Of a stretch of 64,000 nt of DNA, positions 46,202 to 55,858 are shown piece by piece (position 1 is the stretch's first letter; each line of letters opens with the position of its first letter). A model generated the notes under the pieces. It worked only from the letters and a program-made list of their open reading frames with translations. It had not been told where the DNA came from and did not search any database. The position numbers were made by a program, and so were the translations under genes. The stretch lies in contig CAWDHW010000032.1 of NCBI GenBank assembly GCA_963802205.1, forward strand, positions 248,001-312,000, given 5' to 3'. This DNA is from DYRB01 sp963802205. GTDB lineage: Bacteria > Pseudomonadota > Gammaproteobacteria > Chromatiales > Chromatiaceae.

Positions 46202-46358
46202 CGCTACGCTCATTGGCAGGTTACCCGCGGCGCCCTCAGGTCGGCGGCGTGCCAGTGATCCGGCGGTCACCCCTACTACCAAGCAGCTCGTACGTCATGC
46301 CAGTGCATCGAAGACATGTGCCTATGGCGAGGCGGCGGCATTCAACTGTAATCTCTCC

Positions 46359-47623
46359 ATGTGCATCCTGACCTCCCCTCACCTGAGCGCGGGCCCTAAG
46401 GCCATCGTCGCGCTACTTGGCACCCTCCTCATCGGCGGCTGCGATCGTGCCCCGCCGCCCCAAAGAACCGGTCAAACAGGGTGCGACCTCGCAATCCGTC
46501 GCTTATCTTCCATTTGATGCCGGGGCCTTTGCGGGACTTGCCGACGATATCGACGGTAATGGGCTTGTGGATGTCGCCTTGACGTCCCACGACAAAAGTT
46601 TCACTCAGGTATTTTTTCAACGCACGCCACGGAAGTTCGAGGCGGGCCCACGTATCGAAGCGGTTGGTTTCCACCCGGGCCAACTGCTTCAGTTGCCGGG
46701 AGCAGAACACCGATACCTCATGCTGTCAGAAGGTATCGATCGCGTGCAGGTTATGGCCCCGCGCGAGGACGGGGGCTTCGACGTGGTTGCCACAGCGAAT
46801 AGCCCGAAACCCCGCGTAGGCACCGCCTTCCAATGGCCTGGTTCGGGCCTGGCGCTTGCCGTTGCGCCATACGGTGACAACGCCATCTATCTATTCCAGG
46901 GCTTCGATCCGGCAACGGCCGAGGTCGCCAGCGCCGACCGCCTCCCGTACTTGCCGAAGATAACACACTGTGAAAAGCGTTGCTGCCGCCGACCTTAACG
47001 GGGACGGAATTGACGAGATCTTGTTTGTCAACCCGGAGCGTGGTAGCGTCTCGCTCATACGTCACCCGCAAGAGGGCGAGCCTCCGCAGATTGAAGATCT
47101 GTGGCGCTTTGATCAGCGACCGTCGCGTGGGGACTCGTGGTCCCTGCGGACCTCGACCAGGATGGCGATATGGACCTGATCTTGCCCGATGAGGTTGAGG
47201 GGCAGTCCGACCGTGTGACCTCGGTCAATGTACTGGTGAACGACGGGGCAGGTGCGTTTGCGCATCGTAAAATCCCATTTCCCGGTCGTTCACGGCTTGA
47301 CGGCGGCATGACAGGGATCCGTGCACTTGCCTCTGCTACCGACAAAGACACCCATGCCTACGTCCTGGCGGCGGGTTATGAGCAACTGGTCCTGATGCGC
47401 TTCCGACCCGGCGGGGACCTGGAGCAGCCCGAGCTGCGCGCCGTGTCGTTATCCAAGCGAGCAAGCATTTTCTGCAGCCCTATTGCGGGACTTGGACGGT
47501 GATGGTTGGCTGGACGCCATCATCACACGGTTAAGCAACGACCATGGTGCCCTGATCATCTATGGCCCGCTTTGGGAACAGTTCGGCGCCCTGACCGCTG
47601 AGGACCTTGTGGTGCGCCAGTGA
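46359..47623 (+). pseudogene. FG-GAP/VCBS-repeat lipoprotein, multiple frameshifts
   Basis: The ATG at 46359 starts a lipoprotein signal with lipobox LIGGC. Beta-propeller FG-GAP-type repeats then appear in changing frames: AGLADDIDGNGLVDVALTSH, VAAADLNGDGIDEILFVNPE, PADLDQDGDMDLILPDE and LRDLDGDGWLDAIITRLSND. The Asp/Asn-rich DxDGDGxxD loops are calcium-binding in this fold. At least four frameshifts (near 46450-46500, 46970, 47130, 47480) separate the pieces before the TGA at 47621. Such proteins are usually surface-exposed; the specific function is unknown. Confidence 0.7.
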
Positions 47624-47783
47624 GGCCGGCTGGGCGGGTTACCCGCACTCGGCGCTGATGCGGCTCACTCAGCCGCTCGTCGCGCCGAGGGCCCGCCTCC
47701 TGCCTTGGCTATCCAAAAGTCCCCGACTTCACCTCTGACGCGATACGCGACACCCTATTTGTTTCAGTTCGGAGAGATTTTCG

Positions 47784-48724
47784 ATGCGCTACCTGCTTCT
47801 GTTAACGGGTCTCTGTGCAGGCCTTGTCTGTGCCGACGAGCCCGCCCCGCAAGCGCCGACCGCTTCGCCATCCGACCAGGCGGCTGCCCCAAGTCAACAG
47901 GCCGCACCCGCGCCAGAGCCGGTCGTGATGGCCCGAGTCGGAACCGAGACCATCACCGTCGAAGAGTTTATGCGTTTTCTCGTCAAGAACCCGCAAAACA
48001 TCCAGGCGGCGCGAACCCCGGAGGGCAAGGCACGGCTGGTACGTAACGCCATCGAGAATCGGCTGCTCCTGATGGCGCTGCGTGACGAAGGGCTGCTCGA
48101 TAAGGATGCGGAAGCAACCGAGGATGTGGTGGTGCCGGCGCTGAAAAAACTGGCGCAGAAGCACTTTCCGCCCGTGACTGCGCCGGACGATGAGGCAGTT
48201 CGTCGCTATTATGAGGCGCATAAGGACGCCTTCAGCATACCGGCGTCGGCGCGCGTCAGTCAGATTCAGATTCGCGTGGCCCCGTCCGCGACGGATGAAG
48301 AAAAGGCCGCAGCGCGCGCGCGCGCGCAGGACGCATTGCAGCGCATCGAGGGCGGAGAACCCTTTGGTGACGTGGCGGCTGCGGTGACCGAGCACCCAGG
48401 TGCCCGCGAGAGGAAGGGGGATATGGGCTACCTTAAGCGCAATGTTGCCGAGTGGTTTGACCGCGCCTTGGCGGGCATCGGGGTCGGCCAGCATACCGGT
48501 GTCATCGAATCTCCGGTCGGATATGAAATCCTACTCCTCACCGACACGCGGGAGGCGATCGTCACCCCCTTCCCGAGGCGCGCACCGCCGCCGCGGCGGC
48601 ACTCGCTGCACAGGAACAGACAAAGGTGCGGACGGCCTATGTCAAGGACCTCGCCAAGCGGTATGGTGCGTCCATCGAGCTCGATGAACTCAAGGGCGCT
48701 TTTCCCAACGGTATTTTTCCGTGA
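47784..48724 (+). pseudogene. PpiC-type peptidyl-prolyl isomerase, late frameshift
   Basis: Periplasmic parvulin-like foldase. From the ATG at 47784: signal peptide (RYLLLLTGLCAGLVCADE), Pro/Ala/Gln linker, SurA-like N-terminal helices (VGTETITVEEFMRFLVKNPQ; LVRNAIENRLLLMALRDEGL) and a parvulin domain (ARVSQIQIRV; PFGDVAAAVTEHPGARERKG; DMGYLKRNVAEWF; VIESPVGYEILLLTDTRE). Near 48573 the frame shifts; adding one C to the CCC run gives a natural end, AAQEQTKVRTAYVKDLAKRY to GAFPNGIFP, with TGA at 48722. Without repair the C-terminus is a basic shadow reading. The foldase domain itself is intact. Confidence 0.8.
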
Positions 48725-48792
48725 GCGCTAATACCCCGACGCTCGCCACGCATTCTTCCATCAGCAGGTGATCTCCAGCGGGAGTCAATCGT

Positions 48793-49303
48793 ATGACCAG
48801 CAGAACGGCCTATCTTCTTCCGCTGCTTTCGTTCGTTCTCTGGACTGGGGTGGTCCGGGCCGGTGAGCCGACGGCCGGACAGGCATCACAGGGCCAAACA
48901 GCTCAGGGCGAGACGACATCCGAACAGGCCGCGACACTGACGAGCGCCCAAGTGGAGGCGCGTGCCACCGCATACCTTGAGGCGCTCCGGCTCAATGATT
49001 GGCAGACGGCGTACCGAATGCATCTTGCGGCCTTGGATGGCAGTCTGACGCCCCTCGCCTTTATGCAGCAGACAGCTTCCACCGGCGTCAAGGTGCTCAG
49101 TTATAAAATCACCAAGGTCACAATCCACCGGACCCGGTAAGGCGTTCGTCGAGGCAGCCTTGACCTATGAAGTTCCCCAGTTCTGCAAGCCTTATCGTGC
49201 TCCGATGAAGACCGAGTGGGTGCTCCGTGACGGGCAACTCTACCGAGTCGCCGAAAAGGTTAAGGGAGTGACCGGGTCAGCCATAAAGGACATGCTCGAC
49301 TAG
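48793..49303 (+). pseudogene. Exported protein of unknown function, one frameshift
   Basis: The ATG at 48793 begins a signal peptide (RTAYLLPLLSFVLWTGVVRA), followed by a Gln/Thr-rich linker and a domain with SAQVEARATAYLEALRLNDW. The frame stops at 49140, but the next frame continues with KAFVEAALTYEVPQFCKPYR, TEWVLRDGQLYRVAEK and ends at the TAG at 49301. Removing one base near 49130 joins them into about 169 residues. The domain vaguely resembles NTF2/DUF4440-type folds, which I cannot confirm. Confidence 0.65.
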
Positions 49304-49714
49304 CTAGGGTAGGCACCGCCGTTTGCCTACATCTCCGCCCGATGACCGGACTCCTGTACCTTTGCCAATGATGACGAATGGCCTTACGATCCTATGATCG
49401 CATCTGTGCCGACGGACCAAGGCAGGGTGCGCCGGGGGGGCCATCCATAATGCCAATGGTGGCGGACCTGACGCTGGGACTGCCACTGCGAGCCTCACCG
49501 CTTGGTGCCTTGACCTGTGCCTTCACGGGGCTGGCGTCCGGTGGCCGGTTGACGCTGTGCATCGCGTCGAATGATCTCGTCGATTCCCCGGATCTCGCTC
49601 GATGCAGCGCGTATGTTTGCTCCATAGCGCAACGATGCGGATTTGAGCCTGGAACCATTCCAGGCGCCGATGCCATTGTGTCCCAAGGACTGCGTGCCCT
49701 TAGGGTTCGAGCGT
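49304..49714. other. Region without a supportable gene
   Basis: 411 bp between the frameshifted exported-protein gene and the acetyltransferase-like gene. A forward frame is open from about 49378 to 49875 but runs into the next gene in a different frame, has an odd Cys/Ala/Arg-rich composition and I recognise nothing in it. It could be the remains of another frameshifted gene. Confidence 0.35.
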
Positions 49715-50689
49715 ATGCCTCGGCCGCCGCGCTGGCGTCTGACCCACCTGACCCCAGATGCGCTGGATGCCTTCTGCGCGTTGTTTCAGGTTGTGTTCGG
49801 CCACACGATGCGCCCCCCCCTCTGGCACTGGAAGTACGGCAACGACCGCGGTTGCTCGGTAGCCGCCTACCGTGACGGGCGGCTCGTTGCCCATTATGGT
49901 GGTAGCCGCCGGCTGGTGGCCATTTTCGGTCGCATGGCGACGGCGGTGCAGATCTGCGATGCGATGGTGGACCCGGCCGAGCGCGCGGTGATGACCAAGA
50001 CGGGTGTCATGTATCAGGTCACAGCCACCTTTCTTGAGATCTACCAGGGTCTTGAGGGAATTCCACTCGCCTTCGGCTTCCCGAACCGGCGGGCCATGGG
50101 GCTCGGCGAGCGGCTCGGCCTCTATGCCGAGGTTGGCGCACTGTGCGAGGTGCGCTGGGCGGCGCTGCACGACAGGCCCCGCCTGCTGACCCGGGTGCGG
50201 TATCTCGATCGGCACCATGCACGGGACCGTCAAGCGGTTGATCGTCTCTGGGCCGCCATGCTGCGGGACCTGACGGACGCAGTGGCGGTGGTTCGCGACT
50301 GGGCCTATCTGTGCTACCGATACGCGGAACACCCGGATCGCCAATATGAGATTTTACTGGTGTCCTCGCGCGTTACCCTTCGGCCGCTCGGGGTGCTCGT
50401 GCTGCGCATCGAGGAAAATGCGGTGGAGCTGCTCGACCTCGTTGCGCCCCTGAAGCACATTCCAGTCTTGATCGATCAAGCCAGACGACTTGCCGGCCGA
50501 TGGGGTAAGGAAACGCTTTACTGCTGGATTACCCGCCAATACGCGGGCCGGTTCGGCCGCACGCCCGGCGCCCTTGTAAAGGACCTCGATATTCGCATCC
50601 CCACCAATGCCTGGGTGCATCAGGATCTGACGCCGGCTCAGTTGTACGACCGCTGGTGGTTGACCTCTGGCGATACGGATTTTCACTAG
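49715..50689 (+). CDS. GNAT-like acyltransferase-fold protein
   Basis: An intact 324-residue frame from the ATG at 49715 (the frame is open to 49643). Features of a tandem GNAT-fold protein: LTPDALDAFCALFQVVFGHT, PPLWHWKYGNDRGCSVAAYR, GRLVAHYGGSRRLV, QICDAMVDPAERAVMTKTGV, IPLAFGFPNRRAMGLGERLG and the second half RYAEHPDRQYEILLVSSRV. The W.WKY-x-N and GFPN patterns occur in acetyltransferases near polysaccharide or lipid loci. Cytoplasmic, no signal peptide. The substrate is unknown. Unlike its four upstream neighbours it has no frameshift. Confidence 0.65.
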   Translation: MPRPPRWRLTHLTPDALDAFCALFQVVFGHTMRPPLWHWKYGNDRGCSVAAYRDGRLVAHYGGSRRLVAIFGRMATAVQICDAMVDPAERAVMTKTGVMYQVTATFLEIYQGLEGIPLAFGFPNRRAMGLGERLGLYAEVGALCEVRWAALHDRPRLLTRVRYLDRHHARDRQAVDRLWAAMLRDLTDAVAVVRDWAYLCYRYAEHPDRQYEILLVSSRVTLRPLGVLVLRIEENAVELLDLVAPLKHIPVLIDQARRLAGRWGKETLYCWITRQYAGRFGRTPGALVKDLDIRIPTNAWVHQDLTPAQLYDRWWLTSGDTDFH

Positions 50690-50909
50690 GAATTTCGGGG
50701 TTGGATGGCCAAGGGATTCGCGTAGAGCCGCTGGCACGCCAGCTTGTCGAATCGTAGGGCGCGGAGGTCTTGGTCGGCTCGCACTCCTGGCTTTCTCGAC
50801 GCCCAAGAGTGCGGGGCGATGCCGGAACGTCGGTAGCTCGAGTTGGCTATACTCGCCGCAACAAGATGCGGCGTCTGCGGCAGGCAAGGTCTTCTTCGGA
50901 GCAAAGATA

Positions 50910-53222
50910 ATGAATGTTCGCAATCCCGTGTGGCGTCTGGTCGCCAAAGCCCTGGGTCTGGTTTCGGCCCTGCTGGTGCTGCCCCTGGCACAGGTTCAGG
51001 CGCAGACTCTTGCCCCTGGTACGCCGGGCGGGGTCTCCGGGATGGGGTCTGCGCTCCGGATGGATGAGGCGCGCCTGGGGCGCTTGGCCAGGCACTTCAA
51101 AGTCCTGGACGCGCTCGCCATCCTGGACGACCTGAAGCAGGGTGCGCCCACGACCGCGGTGATCGTTACCCTCCGGCCGACTGCAGGCGCCGAGACCTTG
51201 GCCGCCCAATCGCAACTGGCCGCCGCCGCGGTACCGGACGCCTTCGACAAGCCGGGCGCGCCGGTCTTCTTCGATCTCCGCGACCAGGGCATCCGTGCCC
51301 AATTGTTGAAGACCGTGAAGGACAAGGTCGATCAGGTGACTCAGGAACTCGCGGCCCCTGGGCTGAGTGTCACGCAGCGCTTCTCCTACCAATTCGGCTT
51401 TGCCGCACGTGTCACGGACGAGGCGCTCGAGCAGTTGCTCGATCATCCCGATGTCGTCCGGGTCGAAAAGGATCGCGTGCTGGAGCCGCACCTCGCCCAA
51501 GGCATCCCGCTGATGGATGCCGATGTGCCGAACGGGATTTACGATGGCAGCGGTCTGAGCATCGCCATCTGCGATACCGGTATCGACACCTCGCATCCGC
51601 GGCTCGGTGGCGGCGGAAGCCCCTTCAATACCAAGGTCATCGGCGGCTACGATACCGGCGACAACGACGCAGACCCACGCCCCGGCAGCAGTGGCCAGCC
51701 CCACGGCACCGCCTGCGCCGGCATCGCGGCCGGTGACCTGGGTACCGTAGGCGATTATATCGGCGGCGTCGCGCCGGGCGCCAAACTCTACGCCATCAAG
51801 ATTGCATACGGCAGCGGTGGCTCGGCCTACACCTCGGACATGATCGAAGGCTGGGAGTGGGCGATCAACCACAAGAATGACGATCCGGCCAACCCCATTC
51901 TGATCATCAGCACGAGCTTTGGCGGGGGCAGCTATTCCGGGACCTGTGACAGCGCGGTGCCGGCGATGACGACGGCTGCGGCCAATGCCTTGGCTGCCGG
52001 CATCAGCATCTTCGCGTCCTCAGGCAACGATGGTTACTGTTCCAGCATGGCTTGGCCGGCCTGCATTTCTTACGTCAACTCGGTCGGCGCTGTCTATGAC
52101 GCCAGCCTGGGTAACCTCGGGTGGTGCGTCGCGTCATCCTCCTGTGCTACTAAACAAGCGAACTCAGGCTGCTCGACCCGTTATGCCGCCTTTGAAAATA
52201 CCGCGACCGACAAGGTTACGGCCTATTCGAATTCGGCCTCCTTCCTGACCCTGTTCGCACCGTCGAACAATGCGTATACAACGGATATTGTGGGTTCCGG
52301 TGGGTACAGTTCCGGGGATTACACCTCGGCGTTCGGCGGGACCTCCGCGGCCAGTCCCTATGCGGCCGGTGCCGCCGCCGTACTGCAAAGTGCGGCCAAG
52401 GCCAAGACCGGTCACTTCCTCACGCCCGCCGAGGTCCGGCAGTACCTGACCGAGTACGGCGATCCGATCACAGACGGCAAAGTGGCCGTGACCAAGCCGC
52501 GGGTCGATCTTGCACGGGCGGTCGCGGCCCTGCCGACCGGCGGTGAGTCGATGACACTGAGTGTCAACGATGTCAGTCTGGCCGAGGGCAACAGTGGAAC
52601 TGCGGCCTTGACCTTCACCGTCAGCCTGGGCGCGGCCAGCGGCAACGCCGTCACTGTAAACTACGCCACCGCCAACGGCACCGCCGCGGCAGGTAGCGAC
52701 TATACCGCCGCCAGCGGGACCCTGACCTTCAACCCTGGTGTGACCAGCCTGCCCGTCAGCGTCGGCATTCTCGGCGACACGGCCCAAGAGGCAAACGAGA
52801 CCCTCTACCTCAACCTCTCCAATCCCGGCGGCGCCACCTTGGCCGACAGCCAGGGCGTGGGCACCATCGTCAACGACGACACATCTCCCGCCCTGCGCAT
52901 CGCCGATGTGAGCCAGGCCGAGGGCAACAGCGGGACTCGGGCCTTCGCCTTCACCGTCAGCCTGAGCCCGGCCAGCACAGGCACCGTCACTGTCCGGTAC
53001 GCCACCGCCAACGGCACAGCTACCACCGGGAGGCGGGATTACTCCGCCACCAGCGGCACGCTGACCTTCAGCGCCGGCCAGACCAGCAAGACGGTCAATG
53101 TCAGCGTCAGGGGCGATACCACTAGAGAGGCCAACGAGACCTTCTACGTCAACCTCACCGCACCCGGTGGCGCCACCCTGGCTGACGCACAGGGTCTGGG
53201 GACCATCGTCAACGACGACTGA
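50910..53222 (+). CDS. Secreted subtilisin-like (S8) serine protease with two Calx-beta domains
   Basis: 770 residues: signal peptide (ALGLVSALLVLPLAQVQAQT), a pro-region resembling inhibitor I9 (FAARVTDEALEQLLDHPDVV) and an S8 catalytic domain with Asp222 (IAICDTGIDTSHPRL), His265 (GQPHGTACAGIAAG) and Ser479 (FGGTSAASPYAAGAAAVLQS). After about residue 548 two Calx-beta modules follow, each with the AEGNSGT start, NYATANGTA or RYATANGTA, and a closing TIVNDD. The protein ends exactly at the second module. All catalytic residues are present. Likely an extracellular or periplasmic protease with calcium-binding surface modules. Confidence 0.93.
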   Translation: MNVRNPVWRLVAKALGLVSALLVLPLAQVQAQTLAPGTPGGVSGMGSALRMDEARLGRLARHFKVLDALAILDDLKQGAPTTAVIVTLRPTAGAETLAAQSQLAAAAVPDAFDKPGAPVFFDLRDQGIRAQLLKTVKDKVDQVTQELAAPGLSVTQRFSYQFGFAARVTDEALEQLLDHPDVVRVEKDRVLEPHLAQGIPLMDADVPNGIYDGSGLSIAICDTGIDTSHPRLGGGGSPFNTKVIGGYDTGDNDADPRPGSSGQPHGTACAGIAAGDLGTVGDYIGGVAPGAKLYAIKIAYGSGGSAYTSDMIEGWEWAINHKNDDPANPILIISTSFGGGSYSGTCDSAVPAMTTAAANALAAGISIFASSGNDGYCSSMAWPACISYVNSVGAVYDASLGNLGWCVASSSCATKQANSGCSTRYAAFENTATDKVTAYSNSASFLTLFAPSNNAYTTDIVGSGGYSSGDYTSAFGGTSAASPYAAGAAAVLQSAAKAKTGHFLTPAEVRQYLTEYGDPITDGKVAVTKPRVDLARAVAALPTGGESMTLSVNDVSLAEGNSGTAALTFTVSLGAASGNAVTVNYATANGTAAAGSDYTAASGTLTFNPGVTSLPVSVGILGDTAQEANETLYLNLSNPGGATLADSQGVGTIVNDDTSPALRIADVSQAEGNSGTRAFAFTVSLSPASTGTVTVRYATANGTATTGRRDYSATSGTLTFSAGQTSKTVNVSVRGDTTREANETFYVNLTAPGGATLADAQGLGTIVNDD

Positions 53223-53244
53223 TGCGGGGGAAGGGATGGACATA

Positions 53245-53268
53245 GGGGGGAGATCACCCCCCTTTTTT
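53245..53268 (+). terminator. Rho-independent terminator of the S8 protease gene
   Basis: GGGGGG, loop AGATCA, CCCCCC, then TTTTTT. It lies 22 bp after the protease stop. Confidence 0.85.
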
Positions 53269-53482
53269 CCAACGACCGCTGGCCTTCGTCGCTACTGGAC
53301 TCCCGCGGTCCATATCTCGCGGCTGAGTGCCTAGGGTTCCCCGAGCGACTGATGACTTTACAAGTGAGTCGAATCGGCGCGCCGCATAACGGCCGGGGGT
53401 TCCCGGTGCGAGGGCTGCTGCATTTCCGCGTAGGCGCGGGCAAGCCGGCGCCTACGCCTCGTCGGCCTGAGGCGAAGCCTCG

Positions 53483-54220
53483 CTAGACGTCATGCACCCA
53501 GCGGAAGCCGAAGACCTCCAGCAGTACCCCGCCGACCACACCGCCTAGCACTCCCCCGAAGAGGGCTACGGGCAGGTCATTGCCCAGGCTGACCATGGCC
53601 AGCGACAGGCTCGTCTCCGCTGCGTCCATGAGGGGGGCCGCGGCGAGCCAGAGCCCGCCGGCCACCGTACCCGCCAGTAGGGCGACCACCCCGGCCTCGA
53701 CGAGTTCGCAGTGGCGCCGTCCGTGACCCGCGGCCAGACCCACCCACCAGGGGACTGTGGCGACGTAGAGGACGCCGTTGGCGGAGACCAGGAAGGCCAG
53801 GGTCCCGGCTGCACCGAAGCTGAAGGGGTGGAGGGGCTCCACCAGGGCAAGCAGGCCACCGCACAGGGCACCGGTGCTCAGGCCGGCGACAGCCTTGGCG
53901 GGGACCTGGAGGGAACAGCGGTCTGGAAAGTCCACCCACCAGCCGACGCCGGCCCCAACCAGGGTCGCCAGGCCCGTGACCCACCACAGCCCAACTGACT
54001 GCGGGACGGTTAGAAATAGGACCGCAGGTAGGGTCACCCCCACGATGGTTCCGGTAATGGCGACTTGCCTTGCACCGTAGAAGGCCGCCCCGACCGCGCT
54101 GGCCAGCGCCACCGCTGGTATGAAGGCAGCACGGCCCAACCCCAACTCGCGAAAGAGGGTCAGCAGCCCGAGGAAGAGGGGCGCATAGAGCAGGCCAACG
54201 AGGCCCCAGACCAAGCCCAC
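53483..54220 (-). CDS. Multi-pass membrane protein of unknown function
   Basis: A GTG start gives 245 residues with about seven hydrophobic, Gly/Ala-rich helices (LVWGLVGLLYAPLFLGLLTL; VAITGTIVGVTLPAVLFLTV; LWWVTGLATLVGAGVGWWVD; VALFGGVLGGVVGGVLLEVF). No recognisable transporter signature. The start is uncertain because the upstream region reads in other frames. It lies downstream of the hip gene and terminator, on the same strand. Confidence 0.6.
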   Translation of the reverse strand: MGLVWGLVGLLYAPLFLGLLTLFRELGLGRAAFIPAVALASAVGAAFYGARQVAITGTIVGVTLPAVLFLTVPQSVGLWWVTGLATLVGAGVGWWVDFPDRCSLQVPAKAVAGLSTGALCGGLLALVEPLHPFSFGAAGTLAFLVSANGVLYVATVPWWVGLAAGHGRRHCELVEAGVVALLAGTVAGGLWLAAAPLMDAAETSLSLAMVSLGNDLPVALFGGVLGGVVGGVLLEVFGFRWVHDV

Positions 54221-54540
54221 GGACGACGACCAATCGGGCGCGGGAGGAGCGCGCCGCGGGAGATGAGATGGTAGGGGTGATCATGGTACTTCAGGGTCTT
54301 GTGGCCATCCCTTGGCCCATGGTCGGGCGGAAGGGAACAACGGCTTGTCGGTCTGACGTCAGTATAGTGCCTGGGTAGGGATCAGACGGGCGCCAGGGGA
54401 CGGATGGGGCTACACGTGTAGGGGTGCCAGCGGGCCGATCATAGCGAACCGGCCAAGGCGGCCAATGCGAATTCGCAATCGGGGTGGGCGGACGGAGGGA
54501 TGGGGCCTGGGCGCTGCGGGGGACAGGGCGAATCCTGGTC
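54221..54540. other. Intergenic region between membrane protein and HiPIP gene
   Basis: About 320 bp with no supported gene. A 12-bp palindrome, TGCGAATTCGCA, is at 54465-54476 and could be an operator half-site pair for the membrane-protein gene. Confidence 0.35.
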
Positions 54541-54579
54541 CAAAACGACAATGCGGCGCCCTGAGGCCCCGCATCGTCG
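54541..54579 (-). terminator. Rho-independent terminator of the HiPIP gene
   Basis: Minus strand: CGACGATGCGG pairs with CCGCATTGTCG (one G-T pair) around a 12-nt loop and is followed by TTTT. It lies 27 bp after the HiPIP stop. Confidence 0.85.
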
Positions 54580-54605
54580 TCGGGTCAAACGGACCTCGGT
54601 ACTGT

Positions 54606-54950
54606 TTAAGCCTTCTTGGTCCAGGACATGCACCAACCCTTGGCGGCCACGGACTTGCCGGGGAACAGGGTGCAGGGGACGCAGTCGCCGGTGCCCTGAG
54701 CGAACTGGCAGTTGGCACAGTGTTGCTCAGCGCCCGGGGTGCCGGCCTTGTCCGCACGGGTCGCGGTCGTGGCGTCATCGGTGTACTTCAGGGCGATAGC
54801 GGTCGGGTCGGCCTTGGCATCGACGTGGGGTAGGTCAGCGGCGCGGGCGCCGGAGACGCCGACCAGGTTGATGAAGGGTACGGCAACAGCGCCGCCCAGC
54901 ATGAGCTTGACGGCATCGCGGCGGCTCTTGTTCAGGGTCTTGTCGGTCAT
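54606..54950 (-). CDS. hip: High-potential iron-sulfur protein (HiPIP)
   Basis: Periplasmic [4Fe-4S] electron carrier that returns electrons to the photosynthetic reaction centre in purple sulfur bacteria. The 114-residue precursor has a Tat signal (SRRDAVKLMLGG, cleavage near GARAADLP). Ligands fit the HiPIP pattern: Cys78-x2-Cys81, Cys93 and Cys107 (93 to 107 is the usual x13 spacing). Typical aromatic/Gly residues are present (TLFPGKSV; GWCMSWTKK). A fifth cysteine, Cys90, lies three residues before ligand Cys93, which is unusual. Followed by a strong terminator, so it is monocistronic. Confidence 0.97.
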   Translation of the reverse strand: MTDKTLNKSRRDAVKLMLGGAVAVPFINLVGVSGARAADLPHVDAKADPTAIALKYTDDATTATRADKAGTPGAEQHCANCQFAQGTGDCVPCTLFPGKSVAAKGWCMSWTKKA

Positions 54951-55121
54951 GGCTAGGTCTCCTCAGGGGATCTGGCTGATGGTTGGATACGAGCGCCCGG
55001 CGCCGGGTGTCGGCGCGCAGCGCCCATTGTGCACAAAGCGGCCGGGTCAGGGAAGGCGAGAGTTGTATCAAAATTCGTTACATTGTGGGACAGGGACCCA
55101 CCGACCGGTGGCGGGCACCTG

Positions 55122-55589
55122 TCACTGGATATAGGTCCCAGCCCCCATGTAGTGCTCTTGCCAATATTGGGCATCCAGCCGGGACAGGCGTACCCGTCCC
55201 TTGGAGGTAGAGGCATGGACGAAGCGCTCCCGGTCCACCATGACGCCGACGTGATCGCCACCCGGGGGGATGCGGAAGAAGACGAGGTCCCCGGGTCCAG
55301 GCCCGTGCCCGGTGACGGGGCGGGCCTTGTTGCGTTGATCGACCGCACGCCGTGGGATCTCCAGCCCCGCCGCCTTGTGTGCGTAGCGGGTCAGGCCGCT
55401 ACAGTCGAGCCCCTCCCGCGGGTGGTTCCCGCCAAGGCGATAGGGGGTACCGACCTGTGCGAGTGCGGTTTTGACTACCTCCCCGCGGGGGCCGCTGAGG
55501 TCGTATTCTCCGGTGGTGCTGCACCCCTGTAAGGCCAGGCCGACGACGGCCAGGGCCGTGAGGAGGCGAAGGGGCTGGCTCATCTTCAT
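55122..55589 (-). CDS. NlpC/P60 family lipoprotein peptidase
   Basis: Putative peptidoglycan endopeptidase anchored to the envelope. The 155-residue protein has a lipoprotein signal with lipobox LQGC (Cys23) and an NlpC/P60 domain with the catalytic triad Cys63 (EGLDCSGLTRYAH), His113 (GGDHVGVMVD) and His125 (RFVHASTSKG). Other family segments are AQVGTPYRLGG and GPGDLVFFRI. Size and layout resemble E. coli NlpC and Spr/MepS. Confidence 0.93.
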   Translation of the reverse strand: MKMSQPLRLLTALAVVGLALQGCSTTGEYDLSGPRGEVVKTALAQVGTPYRLGGNHPREGLDCSGLTRYAHKAAGLEIPRRAVDQRNKARPVTGHGPGPGDLVFFRIPPGGDHVGVMVDRERFVHASTSKGRVRLSRLDAQYWQEHYMGAGTYIQ

Positions 55590-55858
55590 GCAATTTCATC
55601 CATTGCTGATCTAACCGATTGGTATGCCTATTTTTAGACCTAGATTGCGCCCCTGTCAAAGTGGCTTCTTGCCGGGTCCAGCTTGCATGGCGGTCTGGTC
55701 CCGACCTTGCGGGAAGTCCCGCCGTGTTGAACACTGGGTACCGGTTTGGCTGTGGCCTGTGAGGGTGCATCGCGCAAGGGCCCGACTTACAGCCGATCTG
55801 GTTGTCCGCAGCCGGCGGATAGACCCTTTTTACCAGGTCACCGCGGAGGCAAAGGCGC

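Noticed and set aside
49378..49875. 165-codon plus-strand frame before the acetyltransferase-like gene
   Set aside because: It overlaps that gene in another frame by about 160 bp, matches no family I know, and its composition is not convincingly protein-like.
53427..53457. Inverted repeat CGTAGGCGC...GCGCCTACG near the S8 protease terminator
   Set aside because: GC-rich hairpin without a T-tract and next to a much better terminator; by itself it supports no function.
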